From Gnetum montanum (taxonomy: Eukaryota > Streptophyta > Gnetopsida > Gnetales > Gnetaceae): DNA of 64,000 nucleotides. The notes below the pieces were generated by a model that was not told the origin of the DNA, did not search any database, and worked only from the letters and a program-made list of their open reading frames with translations. Below are positions 11,075-22,591 of this stretch, one piece after another. The stretch covers positions 22,645-86,644 of the forward strand of contig MNCI01013900.1 of assembly GCA_015680685.1 (NCBI GenBank). The letters are read 5' to 3'. The translations under genes and the position numbers were made by a program. Position 1 is the stretch's first letter, and each line of letters opens with the position of its first letter.

Positions 11075-11145
11075 TTTACTCTATTCTTTCGGCGAAAAAT
11101 ACACACACGTACTCTGACACTTGTTGGGACGCGTGGCGAAAAGAT
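11075..11145 (-). promoter_or_regulatory. possible promoter with E2F-like and ACGCGT motifs
   Basis: Upstream of the WWE gene on the minus strand, TTTCGCCG (11090-11097) fits the plant E2F consensus WTTSSCSS. A near match TTTCGCCA lies at about 11135-11142, and the palindrome ACGCGT at 11129-11134. These motifs suggest cell-cycle or DNA-damage expression, but no transcription start is known and short motifs occur by chance. Confidence 0.25.
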
Positions 11146-11689
11146 TTAAAGGTAAAAATAACAATATTCATGGTCACCATGGCGTTTTACTTTCCCTTTA
11201 GGATAGAGTTTCTCCATAATGCTTTCAAAAGATTAAAAAAATAGCTTTCATGAAAGGAAATTGATTCCTTTTTAAAACTAACTAGTAGGATTTTAAACGT
11301 CCCGTTGCTAAAACAAATTAAAATAGTTGCAATGTTGATGTCAACGATGGCATGCATACTTTTGGTTCGAAGGGCTACAACAATGTGTCATATCATCTTA
11401 CTGAAACACCACAAAATCTTGCATGTTATAATCAATCTTCATCATGTATAGTGAATGTGAAAATTGTTACCTACAATGGGCAATTTTACATACTTTATAC
11501 TTTTGGGGCTAAGTGGTCAAAGCCTCATAAGTGGTCAAAGCCTCATTCCCCAAGTGAAAAAAAGTCACCTAGTGTCTATATTCATTTTGGAATGCCAAAA
11601 AAGGCAATTTGATGAGTTTTATGGGGGGTATGCATTTTTCTACGTTAGAAACATCAAGTTATGCCCTTTAACTTAAATTTGGCAACCAA
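11146..11689. other. AT-rich DNA, probably upstream part of an LTR
   Basis: No supported coding sequence. The right part leads without a break into the LTR promoter at 11775, so at least some of it is probably U3. The left edge of the LTR was not found. Confidence 0.4.
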
Positions 11690-12576
11690 TTTGCAACAAA
11701 ATTACATCAAATTTGCAGTGAATTTGCAACCCAGTCATAGCCAATTTGTAGCCCCATTCATGGACCAAAGACCCTATAAAAGCTAGCTTGCCACACCATT
11801 GAGAGGTTGGACATTTTTGGACAAGGTTCAACAATTTTTTGGCATACAAGCAATTTTGGATAAGGTTCCACGCTTTTGACAAGCTTCAGCAATTTTTGAC
11901 AAGATTCAACACTTAAAAAAGCAATTTTCATATATAGAATTCCACACTTGCGGCATTTTCAAGTACTCAAGAACTCTTGCAAGTTCCCATGCTTGCATCC
12001 TCTTGAACCCCAGCATGGAAGTAGTGAGGCCTTGAAATTTGGTAGATTTTTGGTGTTAACATTGCACTCCTGGGATTCCAAACCTAGTGTGGAGCAACTT
12101 AGCATCCAAATATTCCACCTTTCTCACCCCCTAGCAATGACCCAATTGGTAGATCCAAGGTTGTAGCAACAAAGGAAGGTTCAATAACATCAACAGTGGC
12201 TTAGCCCCTAGATCATGGAGTAGATCATCTCAACTTCAACGAGCTTTGAACTCTTGCACAAGTGAACCCCCTTTTTTGCTCATCCAAGCACCATTTGTAC
12301 ACATTTCTCTAACTTACTTTTTATTCTTTTCTTAATAAAGTTTTGAGTTTTGAGTTTTGTGTTCAATAAAATTAAATTTATCATTTGTGCATTATTCAAA
12401 TCTGTTTATATTTCCACTTTTTACATCTCCTAAGTCTTTGGTTGATCTACCAGATTGGCCAAGGTGTCCCAAATCCCATTTTTATCATGAAGGCCCTAGG
12501 GATTCGGGATTAAGAACTTGCCTGCACCAAGGATCCTTGGTTTTTGTTCCAACAATTGAGGTTTTCGGTCACAACA
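11690..12576 (+). repeat. Tat-like 5' LTR, promoter to right end
   Basis: TATAAAAG stands at 11775-11782. Downstream are repeats of the type CAATTTTTGACAAGGTTCAAC (about 11815-11915), AATAAA signals near 12335 and 12364, and an end GGTCACAACA at 12576. The U5 end resembles that at 4.48-4.58 kb. A primer site follows eight bases later, so this is a 5' LTR in plus orientation. Confidence 0.65.
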
Positions 12577-12584
12577 GTTTTTCT

Positions 12585-12600
12585 TGGCACTAGAAGGAGG
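12585..12600 (+). other. primer-binding-site-like sequence
   Basis: TGGCACTAGAAGGAGG begins eight bases after the CA end of the LTR, where a primer site is expected. It starts TGG, as primer sites complementary to a tRNA CCA end must. The tRNA was not identified with certainty. Confidence 0.5.
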
Positions 12601-13030
12601 GCCTTTGCCTAAATTCTATAGCTAGATCTATTATTTTCATAGCCATTTGCAAGTTTTTTCTTTAGGTTTTGTAGTCAAAACCCTTGAAATATCAATGTTG
12701 GTCTTTCCCCCCTATGACAAGAACTACAATGTGGAAGTTGTAGGTGATTGGGCTTTGGTTTTTCATAGCACTTGCTATGAATTTTAAGACCCAAAGCCAC
12801 CCCACCTCCCCACCCACCCAAAATTTCAAGTTGAGAGAATTAGTAGCTTCCTGGAATCAATTTTAGTGAAAAATACAAACTTTCCAATTTGGTTTTCAAC
12901 CTTTTTCCTTGAAACACCATCAAATTTGGACTATAGTGCCTTGACTACAAATTTGGCTAAGTGTTGAGACTATGCTTGACCCTAGTTGAAACTTTACATC
13001 ATATATGAAACTTTCCCATTTAGGGTCATG
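12601..13030 (+). other. leader DNA of the Tat-like element, no gene
   Basis: Sequence after the primer site has no coding frame. It holds a C-rich patch (CCACCCCACCTCCCCACCC near 12800) and then passes into DNA resembling another element. The gag expected here is absent, so the element is interrupted or truncated. Confidence 0.4.
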
Positions 13031-14580
13031 ATGCTATACTATCCTAATGGCCAAAGTAAGAGATTTTTGGTTAACAACCAACAACTTAAACCTTTCCTTG
13101 AACCAAAAATAACCAATGAAAAGAATGCCTCAATTGACGATCATGTATGCTCAATCTTTTGAATCTCTTCCTTCTATCTTAGTTGTGGGGGAGATGGCCA
13201 TCCATGCTAATAATTATATGAGTGGCTCCTTAGTTTTCAACTTTTTTCTTTACATCATTTTTTACATGTTTCTTATTTTCTTGAATATTTTACAATTTTT
13301 TCTATATTTTCTTTATTTGGACTTTTCTTATGTGTCTTTTTTTCTTTATTCTCATTAGGACTTTGGTGCTAAACATAGCTATTGATTGATGATGGTTTAT
13401 TAAATTGTATTACTTACTTAATTGCAAATGATTGGATTTCATCCTTGAGTTTTGACATTGATTTTCTCATGATATCAGGTAGTGAGTTCATGGCATCCAC
13501 CCATTTGACATACCTTTATTATGTTTCCTTGTTTTGAAAATATGAGGTCCCTACTTAATAACAACTTATAATGAATTTGTGATCTTGGTGCTTTCTAGAC
13601 TTAGAACAAATCAAGTGGATGAACAAGGATGTGGCTTTAAGGGGATTTATCAAATTTTGTACCCATCTACCATATGTAGTTTCATGAGTATTCCCATTAA
13701 TTCCTCTTCATTCCATGTTGTCCAATAAATGGGAAGTAATGCCTTTGCATGGTGTGATTCCCATATGAAAAAAGAAAAAGAAAAAGAAAAAAACTATGGG
13801 AATTCAAAGCATACTCCTTAGACATAATAACAGGCTACAAGCACTGGAAAGACATGTTACCCATGCCTGAAGGCACCCCTACAACTAAGGTCCTCTTCTC
13901 TTCCTACTTCTCTTTTCTTCTTTCTTTGGAATGGTGAGTGATTGTTGGTGATGCTCTTGTACTCTAGGGGGTGGAACAGTCTTAATGTGCCAATGTGAGG
14001 TCACTGGTAGTTGATGGTCTTAACTCTAAGTAAGGATGGAATACTATCAAGTCATACTAATCATATCATCCATAAGGAAATTCATGTGACCATGATGCAG
14101 AACTTCATTCCATACTTTCTCTCTCATCCTCCAGTTCTTTCCATTTACCACCTCACTACCTCCTATCGTGTTTTATTGATGGGTTCATTTTGAGAGGTCT
14201 TAATTCTTTGATGGTTTCTTCAATGATTTGGTTTTTTAACAATCCATGGCCATTAATCACCCTTGGGGCCTACAAACTCCTTAGTATGATGGCATGCAAG
14301 GGCATTCAAGGCATGAACCTACTATGGGGAGAACCCACTTGCATTCTCTTTGGCTAGGATGATTAAATTTCCTATCCCTTGGTCATTTTGCTTTCAAACC
14401 TTTGTTTTTCACTTCAAAGCATCCATTTTTTGCACTCCTTAACAATTTATCTCCTACCAAATCTCCTTTCCAAATGTATTCTAGCCCTCTTCACTCATTT
14501 TTCCTTATTCTAGGCTTTTTTGGCTTTCTCTAAACCCTAGTTTCATGTCAAAACTCTCTTTCTATACTTAGTTTTTTCAA
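13031..14580 (+). repeat. 3' non-coding region of an Athila-like element (plus strand)
   Basis: Read in reverse complement this matches the minus-strand region between integrase and 3' LTR at 37.25-39.2 kb and at 21.1-22.6 kb. Shared landmarks are GTGGGGGAGATGGCCATC (13185), ACATGTTACCCATGCCTGAAGG (about 13853) and GGGGAGAACCCACTTGCAT (about 14317). The order is the same as in the other two copies, so this is a plus-oriented third copy. An (AAAAAG)n run lies near 13770-13795. No ORF of merit is present. Confidence 0.7.
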
Positions 14581-15050
14581 TGTGAAAAGTTTTCCATGTG
14601 GCTACGTTGACACATCCTTGTCAATGTAGCTCAATGTGTTGATATAGTGTCATTGATGCATCCCTATTGACATAACAAAAAAAAAAATAGTATAAATACA
14701 CGAGCCAAATTTTTATATTTACATCATAACACTAGGGGAATTTTTGTAATTTTTAGAGACCAGAGCCTTCCCAATACCATAACTTCCTAATTGCTTGTTT
14801 GATTCAACTTGTTCTTTGATCCTTGAGCTACTGAAGATGAGATTCACATCACGGGGATCACAAACCTATAGTTTATGATGTAAAATTTTTTAAAAATTTT
14901 TCTAATTTCCAAGTAGTTTAATTAATAAAATAATATTAAAAATCACCAATCCACATAAGTTAAACCTCACCAACAAACTCATGTAGCCATTGGAATTAAA
15001 TAACAATAAACTAATAAATCTTTCATGATCACAAATTAGCCTCAGTGTAA
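14581..15050 (+). repeat. LTR-like segment with TATA box
   Basis: TATAAATA is at 14691-14698. Upstream lie repeats such as CCTATTGACAT, GTTGACACAT and CAATGTAGC, which resemble the reverse complement of U3 in the LTR at 49506-50396. It follows an Athila-like 3' region, as expected for a 3' LTR. The sequence after TATA does not match the other Athila-like LTRs, so the right edge is unknown. Confidence 0.45.
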
Positions 15051-15479
15051 CTAGCGCAAATGGGAAACAGTATTAAAGTATTGAATGTTATACATAAGAA
15101 AGTAATCCTTGCCTATGTTTGTGATCATAGATGGTGCCAAAGAGATCACAGAGAGAAGGACCATCCCAACCACAGAAGAAGTGAGCAAGAGGGAGAAGGG
15201 GCTAGCAGCCATAGCAACTCCAAGAAGGTGAGGTAGAAACACATGTCACAGGACCTCTTTAGGATGAGTCCAAAGTGGAATTTATTCATTAGATTCCAAT
15301 TGCTAAAATAGATCAGTCAAGGTAAGATGAGGTGTCGAGGCTTAGACCAAATTTGGAGGTCACTTTGACTAAGCCTACCTTGAGTGAATCCACTCTAAGG
15401 AAGTTCAAAGTTCTATTCTTTAGGAAATCAACTTTGGTTCCTTCATTGAATTGACATCAAAAGAGATTAAGATATAACT

Positions 15480-17990
15480 ATAAGGGTGTCCCATGTGGCT
15501 CATTCTTACTTTTGGTGGGGAGTGGTTTGTGGGAGAAACTTATCTCTTTTGGACCAACTAAAAAGCAAATGCTATAGTAAAAATCAAAGACATTAGCCTA
15601 TCCTATTTGGTTGAGGTCATTACAAAGGCACTTGGACTACTTAACACTGGGCCAACACTAGCAGAAATTTCCACACAAGCAGAGCTAGAAGTAAAAAAGG
15701 AATGTATCCAATAATGTTATGGGATGGATCATAAGGAGTACGGTGCACTCACCAAGGTGAAGAGAGTTTACCTTAAGATTGCAGCTTATCACCTAAATCC
15801 AACGTGGAGGCCAAACAAGGTCATTGCCTTCTTTGCCCATGCATGTGCTGCTCTAAGCAGAAAATTCCAAATCAACCTCTCCTAGCTAATCTTCTTGGAG
15901 ATTGAAAAGCATTTCAAAGAGAATGAGTGAGGAAGGAAGACATTCCTCTTTCCATGGCTAAACAAAAAACTCTACAAAAGGGGAGGCATAACTCATTAAG
16001 AAAATGACATGCTTTGTCATGCTTCTACTAAATCTTGGTAGAAAATGATGAAGGACAAAGCACCTACCAAGTTCCTTGAAGAGGAGTGGCCACTGCCACC
16101 ACCCATTGGAGAAACAATGCTGAAGGCTCGTGTAGTAATAAAATGCATGAGAAATCTCTATGAATAAATTCTACAGTAGTAGCATAGAGAACCAAGTGGT
16201 GAAGAGCCATTAATCTACCAGCCAATGTTGAGCCACCTCATTGAATTAACCAAGACAATAAGATGGTTAGAAGAGATTGTGTTACTATTTTCAACACAAC
16301 ACATGTAGGTGCTCACAAGATGAAATTTGAGCACTTGAGAAGTGATAGTGTCCATTCTTGAACAATGACTTTCTAGATATCTTTGGGAATATTGGCACTT
16401 TCTTGTGGCAACTGGAGGAGGGCAAGGGAGTAACTATCTTGGTGATGTAGCATCATGGAGAGGAAATAATGGCATGGGTAGTGGTTGATAGAGTAGCAAA
16501 AGCTCTTAATGCTTTTATGATAGCTATGCTAGATATTGCTGGACTCATAGATGTGTAAGCTTTTGCAAGAGTGGGAAGCGGGAGGCTAAGTATAGCCCAA
16601 CATGAGAAAGTGTTTGGACTTATTAGTGGGAATTGGGTAATTGCTTCGAGAAATCTTTGATCTTCCAGAAGAAATCAAAACTACCTAGTTGAAGTTGCTC
16701 GAGTCTATGGGCAAGCTCATAATTGCAAATGCACAACTTGAGGTAGCCACTACCAAAAATCAATGGTTGGCTATTGAGGTTGAAGAATTGAGAGCCTGCT
16801 TGGCCAATCTTGCCATTCTTAACCAAGCTGTTACATAGGATGAGGCTTTCATGTAGCTTCAAAACTAGTTGAAAGAGGCTAAGAATGCTAAGGGGATGAT
16901 AGTCTTTGATGCATCATTATCAAAAGTTATTACTATCCACATTGATAAGAACTTGGCGCAAGTCCATAACTAGAACCTAACTTTGACCAAAGACATCCAT
17001 CACTTGTGAAATGTAGAGAAGCAAAAAGACTAGATGGTCAAATTTGTGAGACAACAGTAGAACTAGCTCGCTAAGGTGAACATGGACATGAGGAGCTTGG
17101 TAGCTAAGAACAGGAATCTATCAATGGAGGAAGTCCATGCACTTTGCTAGAAAATGGCCATTGAGGTAGTCACCTAGAAAAATGAAGCCCTATAGTTTGA
17201 ACAAATGGAAAATCACTACAAGAAGTAGGTAGGGCTCCTCAAGGAGGTGAATGAAAAGGAAGTTTAATTGGCCAAGGCAAATATCAATGAGACCCTCTAG
17301 AAACTCCAACTAAGTGGTGATGTATGGCAAAAAATCTTTGATGGATTGAATGCCTACAATAAGGAAAAGATCCACCTAAAGGAGTTGCAAATTAAAGAAA
17401 TGAAAGAATACATGAAGCTTTCCAACCTCTAGTATGAGAACTTAGCAATGCTGATAATCAAAAGGCCAAGGCTAGAGTTAGAGAAGTAGGTGACTAGCTC
17501 ATACCTCTTCTATGAGGTTTAGTTCAAGCATCACAAAGACACCAATTAGAAGCTAGAAATAGCTAATGCCAAGCTTGAAGTTCTTAGGAGCCAATTTATG
17601 GATCAACTGTTGATAACCTAGTCAGAAGGATGAACAACAATCATGAATTGTAAAACCTTGTAAAGATGTTTGACTACGAATGTAAATAATTCATAACATG
17701 GTTTATCAATCTTAAAGAGTTGTTCTTAACAATGCCATATTTGTGGGATGTCCTTGTACTAGCCCACATTAGTAAAGCTATGTGAACTTTGACCAATCCA
17801 TAGTGTAAGGAGAAGAAGATGAAGGCATTCATGAATGCCTTTCACCTTCCACTAGAAGAAATAGCTATAGTAGGACAACCACAACCATAGCCTCATTCTT
17901 AGCCATCACCACCATGACCACCAAAGGCTGGAGAAGGTCCTTCAGCATCCTAGGAGCCTCCACCTTCTAGCATTGTTTGATCTCCTCTTC
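15480..17990 (+). pseudogene. long decayed ORF: conserved N-terminal domain, coiled coil, Pro-rich tail
   Basis: No intact frame remains, but the reading is continuous over 2.5 kb. At about 15760-15900 it gives KVKRVYLKIAAYHLNPTWRP, FFAHACAALSRKFQI and EIEKHFKENE, then FPWLNKKLYKRGGI. This layout recalls the putative plant transposon protein (Transposase_32-like) domain carried by some plant retroelements; that is a tentative match. From about 16690 to 17640 it is a glutamine, lysine and leucine-rich coiled coil. Near 17820-17970 it ends in a proline-rich tail (FHLPLEEIAIVGQPQP). Most interrupting stops in the coiled coil are TAG where glutamine would fit. It lies between an LTR-like piece (14.6-15.0 kb) and an LTR fragment (18.1 kb), so it may be the sole ORF of a non-autonomous element or an extra ORF of an Athila-like one. 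Confidence 0.6.
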
Positions 17991-18079
17991 ACCTTTACAA
18001 ACCAGTGGATCCCAAATGTTCATTTGTGTAAAGGTGTTCAATTTTGTTGTTCCAAATACCCATTTTTGTAATTATTAAA

Positions 18080-18369
18080 ATTCTATAAAATCTAGCACTT
18101 GGATTCAGTTAGTCAGTGATTCCATACCTTTTCAATTTTATAAGAGGCTTAATCCTATTTTTGTTCACTTGAGGAAGAGTTTTCATTCAGTCATAGGGAT
18201 ATGATGAATCCTATGATTAGATGCGTTATTGCAATATTTGTCTTTTCCTATATAAATGCACACATCCACCACATTTATGACATGTTAAGTCCATAGCATA
18301 GCTAAAGTCTTGCAATTTTCTTGGCCTAGAGTTAGAATATTTTTTAAGTGCTTGTAGTAGGACTCCAAG
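18080..18369 (+). repeat. Athila-like LTR fragment, U3-R, plus orientation
   Basis: A TATA box TATAAATG at 18251-18258 is followed by GCTAAAGTCTTGCAATTTTC, GTTAGAATATTTT and AAGTGCTTGTAGTAGGACTCC. The same order appears in the LTR at 60985-61842 (GCTCTTGCAATTTATTTTC, GTTAGAATATTTTC, AAGTGCCTGCAGCAAGAGTC) and in the solo LTR at 23032. The LTR breaks off where the 23-bp array begins; its U5 end is not seen. Confidence 0.7.
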
Positions 18370-21086
18370 GATTCTTTGAGATACTAGAAAATGATTCTTC
18401 AAGATACTAGAACATTTTTCTTTGAGATAATAGAATAATTTTATTTCTAGATATTAGGAAAAGGTTCTTCAAGATATCAGAAAAAAGGTTCTTTAAGATA
18501 CCAACAAAAAAATTATTCTTTAGGATACCATATAAAGGTACTTAGAGTGATTAGAAAATGGTTTTTCAAGATACCAAAACAAAGTTTTTTAAGATACAAG
18601 AAAATGATTATTTAAGATATTAGAAAAAGGTTCTTTAAGATACTAGAAAATGGTTATTCGAGATACCAGAAAATAGTTCTGTGAGATACCAGAAAAAGGT
18701 TTTTCAAGATATAAGAAAAAAGTTCTTTGAGATAACAAAAAAAGATTGTTCATAATATGAGAAAGAAATTCTTTGAGATACCATAAAAAAGGTTCTTCAA
18801 AATACTAGAAAATGATTCTTCATGATATCTTAAAAAGCTTCTTAAAAGATATCTAGAAAATGGTTTTTTGAGATATAAGAAAATGGTTCTTTGAGATACA
18901 AACTAATGGCTCTTTCTAAGTTTCTAGAAAAAAGGTTCTTCAAGATATCAGAAAATGATTCCTAGAAATATCAAAAAAAGAATCTTCAAGAAACTACAAA
19001 AATGGTTTATTGAGATATAAGAAAATAGTTCTTCAAAGATATCAAAGAATGGTTGTCAAAGGTACAAGAAAATAATTCTTTGAGATACTAAAAAAAAGTC
19101 CTTGAAGATACCAAAAAAAGGTTTTTTAAGATACTAAAAAATGATTATTTGAGATACTAGAAAACTCTTTTTCAAGATACCAAAAAAGGATTTGTCAAGT
19201 TATTAGAAAAAGGTTCTTCAACATTTTAGAAAATAGTTCATTGAGATATCGAAAGATGTTTCTTCAAGATACCAAAAAAATGGTTCTTTGAGATACAAGA
19301 AAGAGGTTATTTGAGATACCAAAAAATTGTTTCTTCGAGATACTGAAAAAATACTTTTCAAAATGTCAAAAAGAGATTTTTCAAGATACTAGAAAATAAT
19401 TATTCAAGATATCAAAAAAAGGTTCTTAAAGATACCAAGAAATGGTTATTTGAAATACTCAAAAAAGTTTCTTCAAGCTTCTAGAATAAGGGTTTTCAAG
19501 ATAACTAAAAGTAGTTCTTTAAGATACTAGAAAATGTTAACTTCAAAATACTAGAAAAAGATTATTCAAGATTCTAGATAATTGTTCTTTGAGATACCCA
19601 AACAATTTTTCTTTTGGAATCCAACAAAAGGTTCTTTGAGATACTAGAAAAGGACACAAAAATATTCTGTAAAAATATTAGTTCTTCAAAGATATGAGAA
19701 CAAGGTTCATTGAGATACCAAAAAAAGATTCTTTAAGATACTAGAAAAAAGTTTTTTTGAAGATACTAGAAAATGATTCTTCTTTAAAAAAAATGGTTCT
19801 TCGAGATACTAGAAAATAGTTATTCAAGATACTAGAAAATGGTTCTTCTAGATACCAGAAAATGGTTCTTGAATATATTAAAAAAAGGTTATTCAAGATA
19901 CAAGAAAAATAATTTCTGAAATACCAGAAAATGATTCTTATAGAAAATAATTTTTTAAGATGCATGAAAATGGTTTTTCAAGGTACTAGAAGAAGATTCT
20001 TCAAGATACCAAAAAATGATTTTTCTAGATACCAGAAAAAGATTTTTTCAAATATACCAAAACAAGATTCTTCAAAATATCAAAAATGATTTTTCTAGTT
20101 ACTAAAAAAAGATTTTTAAAGATAGAAAAAAATTATTCAAAATACTAGAAAAATGTTCTTCATAATATAAGAGAAAGGTTGCTTAAGAGACCAAAAAACT
20201 TGAGATACCTGAAAAATGATTTTTTTAGATACGAAAAAATTATTTTTTGAGATACCTGAAAAAAGTTCTTTAAGATACTAGAAAATGATTCTTTGATAAA
20301 CCAAAAGAAGGTTTTTTAAGATACATAAAAAGGATCTTTGAGATAGTAAAAAGTAATTTTCCAAGATATCAAAAAATGGTTTTTTGAGTTACTATAAAAG
20401 GATTTATTAACATATTAGAAAATGATTCTTCAAGATACTAGAAAATGGTTCTTCGAGATACTAGAAAGAGGTTCTTCTAGATATTAAAAAAATATCCTTC
20501 TAAATAGCCAAAATATTTTCCTTAAGATATCAAAAAATGGTTCTTTAGAATACTAGAAAAAGTTTCTTTATGGTACTAAAATAGAGATATTTAAGATAAT
20601 AGAAAATGACTCTTTAGGATACTAGAAAATATTATCTTTGAGATACCACAAAATGGTTATTTGAGATACAAGATAATGATTCTTTAAAATACCAAGAAAA
20701 TGCTTTTTTGAAAATCTAACAAAAGGTTCTTCGAGATACTAAAAAAAGACAGAAAAATATTTTATGAAAAAAAAGTTCTTCAAAGATACTTGGAGAAGGT
20801 TTTTCAAGATACTAGAAAAAGATTCTTTAAGATATCAAAAAAAGATTATTTCAAAGATACCAGAAAATGGTTCTTTGAGATATGAGAAAAGGGTTTTTCT
20901 AGAAAATGGTTCTTCGAGATACTAGAAAATGGTTCTTTAAGAAACAAAAAAATGGTTTTTCTAGATACTAGAAAATGATTCTTCAAGATACTAGAAAAAG
21001 ATTCTTTGTGACACCACAAAAAGATTTAGTGAGATACCAAAAAATGGTACTTTTAGATACAAGAAAAAGATTCTTAGAGATACTAT
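18370..21086 (+). repeat. 23-bp tandem array, ~115-120 copies
   Basis: The unit is close to AGATACYAGAAAAWGGTTCTT plus two bases, with a usual period of 23 bp and occasional 22-24 bp or longer variants. Copies differ by several bases, mostly at the ends of the A-run and in the TTCTTCA/TTCTTTG part. Because 23 is not a multiple of three, translation repeats every 69 bp; the resulting minus-strand ORF at 19741-19965 is a by-product. The array begins directly after an LTR R-region and ends at an inverted piece. Confidence 0.95.
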
Positions 21087-21135
21087 AAAAAGGTTTCTAG
21101 TATCTCAAAGAATCTTGAAGAACCATTTTTCTTCT
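21087..21135 (-). repeat. inverted copies of the 23-bp repeat
   Basis: AGGTTTCTAGTATCTCAAAG followed by AATCTTGAAGAACCATTTTT is the reverse complement of about two array units. It directly abuts the plus-oriented array, so the array end could fold into a hairpin. It may mark the junction of two rearranged copies. Confidence 0.85.
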
Positions 21136-21139
21136 GGGG

Positions 21140-22586
21140 CCCAAGAGAAGCTTGAAGAGAAGCCTGAAAGACATAGAATGATGGCAACAACATAGAAGAG
21201 AGTAATGTTAGCTTAGAAAAAGAGGTTTAAGTAGATTTAGATGAATTTGAATTGCAAAATAGAGTAAAACTAGATGTATAAATGCAGGATGATGGGATTG
21301 ATTGGACAAATGACCAAGGGATATGAATTTTAGCATGAGGTAGATAAAAGAAAATGCAAGTGGGTCCTTCTCAATGTAGGCTTTTTGCCCTTGATTCCCT
21401 TGCATGCTCTAATCTTAAGGAGTCCATAGAAACTAAGGATGATTAATGGTCATTTCAAGTTAAAACTAATATCCAATGAGTAATTTTCTTAGGATTATGG
21501 AATAATCATAACAAATGTATTAATTAACCATGATAAGAGGTAGTGAGGTCATATTGTATAAGTTGAGAATGATGGAAGAGAGAAAATGATGGGTAGGTGA
21601 TCTACATTTAGATCACACAAGATCTTTGTAAGGTTTGTAATTAAGAGTATATGATACTATCCAATCCTCAAACTAGACCAAGTCCATTCCACTTTTTGTG
21701 ACTTCACATTAATGTAGCCTTTCCCTTCAACTAGTAAAAGTTGATGACAATTCCCAAAGAACAACCACCACTCCAAGAGAAGCAGAAAAGAACATAAGGA
21801 AGATAGAAAGAGGCTTAGTTAGAGGGGTGCCTTTAGGCATGAGTAACATGTCTTTCTAGATCCATAACTAGTGCTTGTAGTTTATTATTGTATCTAGGGG
21901 GTGGGCTTTGAATTCTTATTCTTATATTATTTTTTTCATGGGAACCAGACCATATAAGAAGTTCTTCCTTTTATGATTGACAATAGGAGTGATGATATAC
22001 CAATGAAGAAAGATCATAAAACTCAAGCAAGAAGTTGAGAAGAAGATACAACAAGTCTCCTTGAGATCATACCCTTTTCCATTTCTTCTTGGTCCATTTC
22101 AAATCTATTGGTTGCAAGATCATTGGTTACTTTTTAGTTGCAATGTGGAAGGACCTCATGCTTCCAAGATGTAGAATCTATATGGAATAGATGAAATATA
22201 TGAATGTCATGAGCTCACTACCTAATACCATGAGAAAATTGATAATTTGTTAATAGAGCTAATAATCCAAAGATAATAATGTGGCCATCTATGAAATTAA
22301 TCATAATAGTAATGTCTGCATTAAATAGGTTCTAGTATAGCAATATCAAAGATTTCTTGAAATAAGATAAAATTAACAAACAAAGGAAGAAAAGAAAGGA
22401 AACATTTATAAAATAGTTCATAAAATATTTAAGAAAATGAAAAAAATATAAAGAATATTATAAAAAAGGTGAAAATAAGTTAGTCCTCCAAGGTATCAGC
22501 ATAAATGGGCATCTCCACCATGACTATGTTGAGAGGAGGAGATCTGAAAAAGAGAACATGCTTGATCTTGCTCTGAGGTGTTGGTG
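21140..22586 (-). repeat. outer Athila-like element, 3' non-coding part (left segment)
   Basis: This aligns with the region 3' of integrase in the inner element: the block around 21790-21950 (TTAGTTAGAGG, GGCATGAGTAACATGTCTTT, GGGGGTGGGCTTTGAATTC) matches 38440-38570, and GGGCATCTCCACCATGACTA near 22508 matches GGCTATCTCCCCCATGACTA near 39137. It continues at 33212 after the chromovirus. No gene is present. Confidence 0.75.
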
Positions 22587-22591
22587 CTATT
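22587..22591. repeat. chromovirus TSD, left copy (CTATT)
   Basis: CTATT directly precedes the TG of the 5' LTR and recurs at 33207-33211 directly after the 3' LTR. Confidence 0.85.

Noticed and set aside
16690-17640. Reassigned TAG codon (Gln) as an alternative genetic code
   Set aside because: Other frames, TGA stops and frameshifts occur in the same regions, and surrounding elements show general decay; methylation-driven C-to-T change explains it.
19741-19965. 74-codon minus-strand ORF with Phe/Leu/Ile-rich repeats
   Set aside because: It is a by-product of translating the 23-bp array and has no start context or independent signal.
18370-21086. CRISPR-like array (regular 23-bp repeats)
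   Set aside because: There are no unique spacers; the whole period is one degenerate unit, and the context is a plant LTR.
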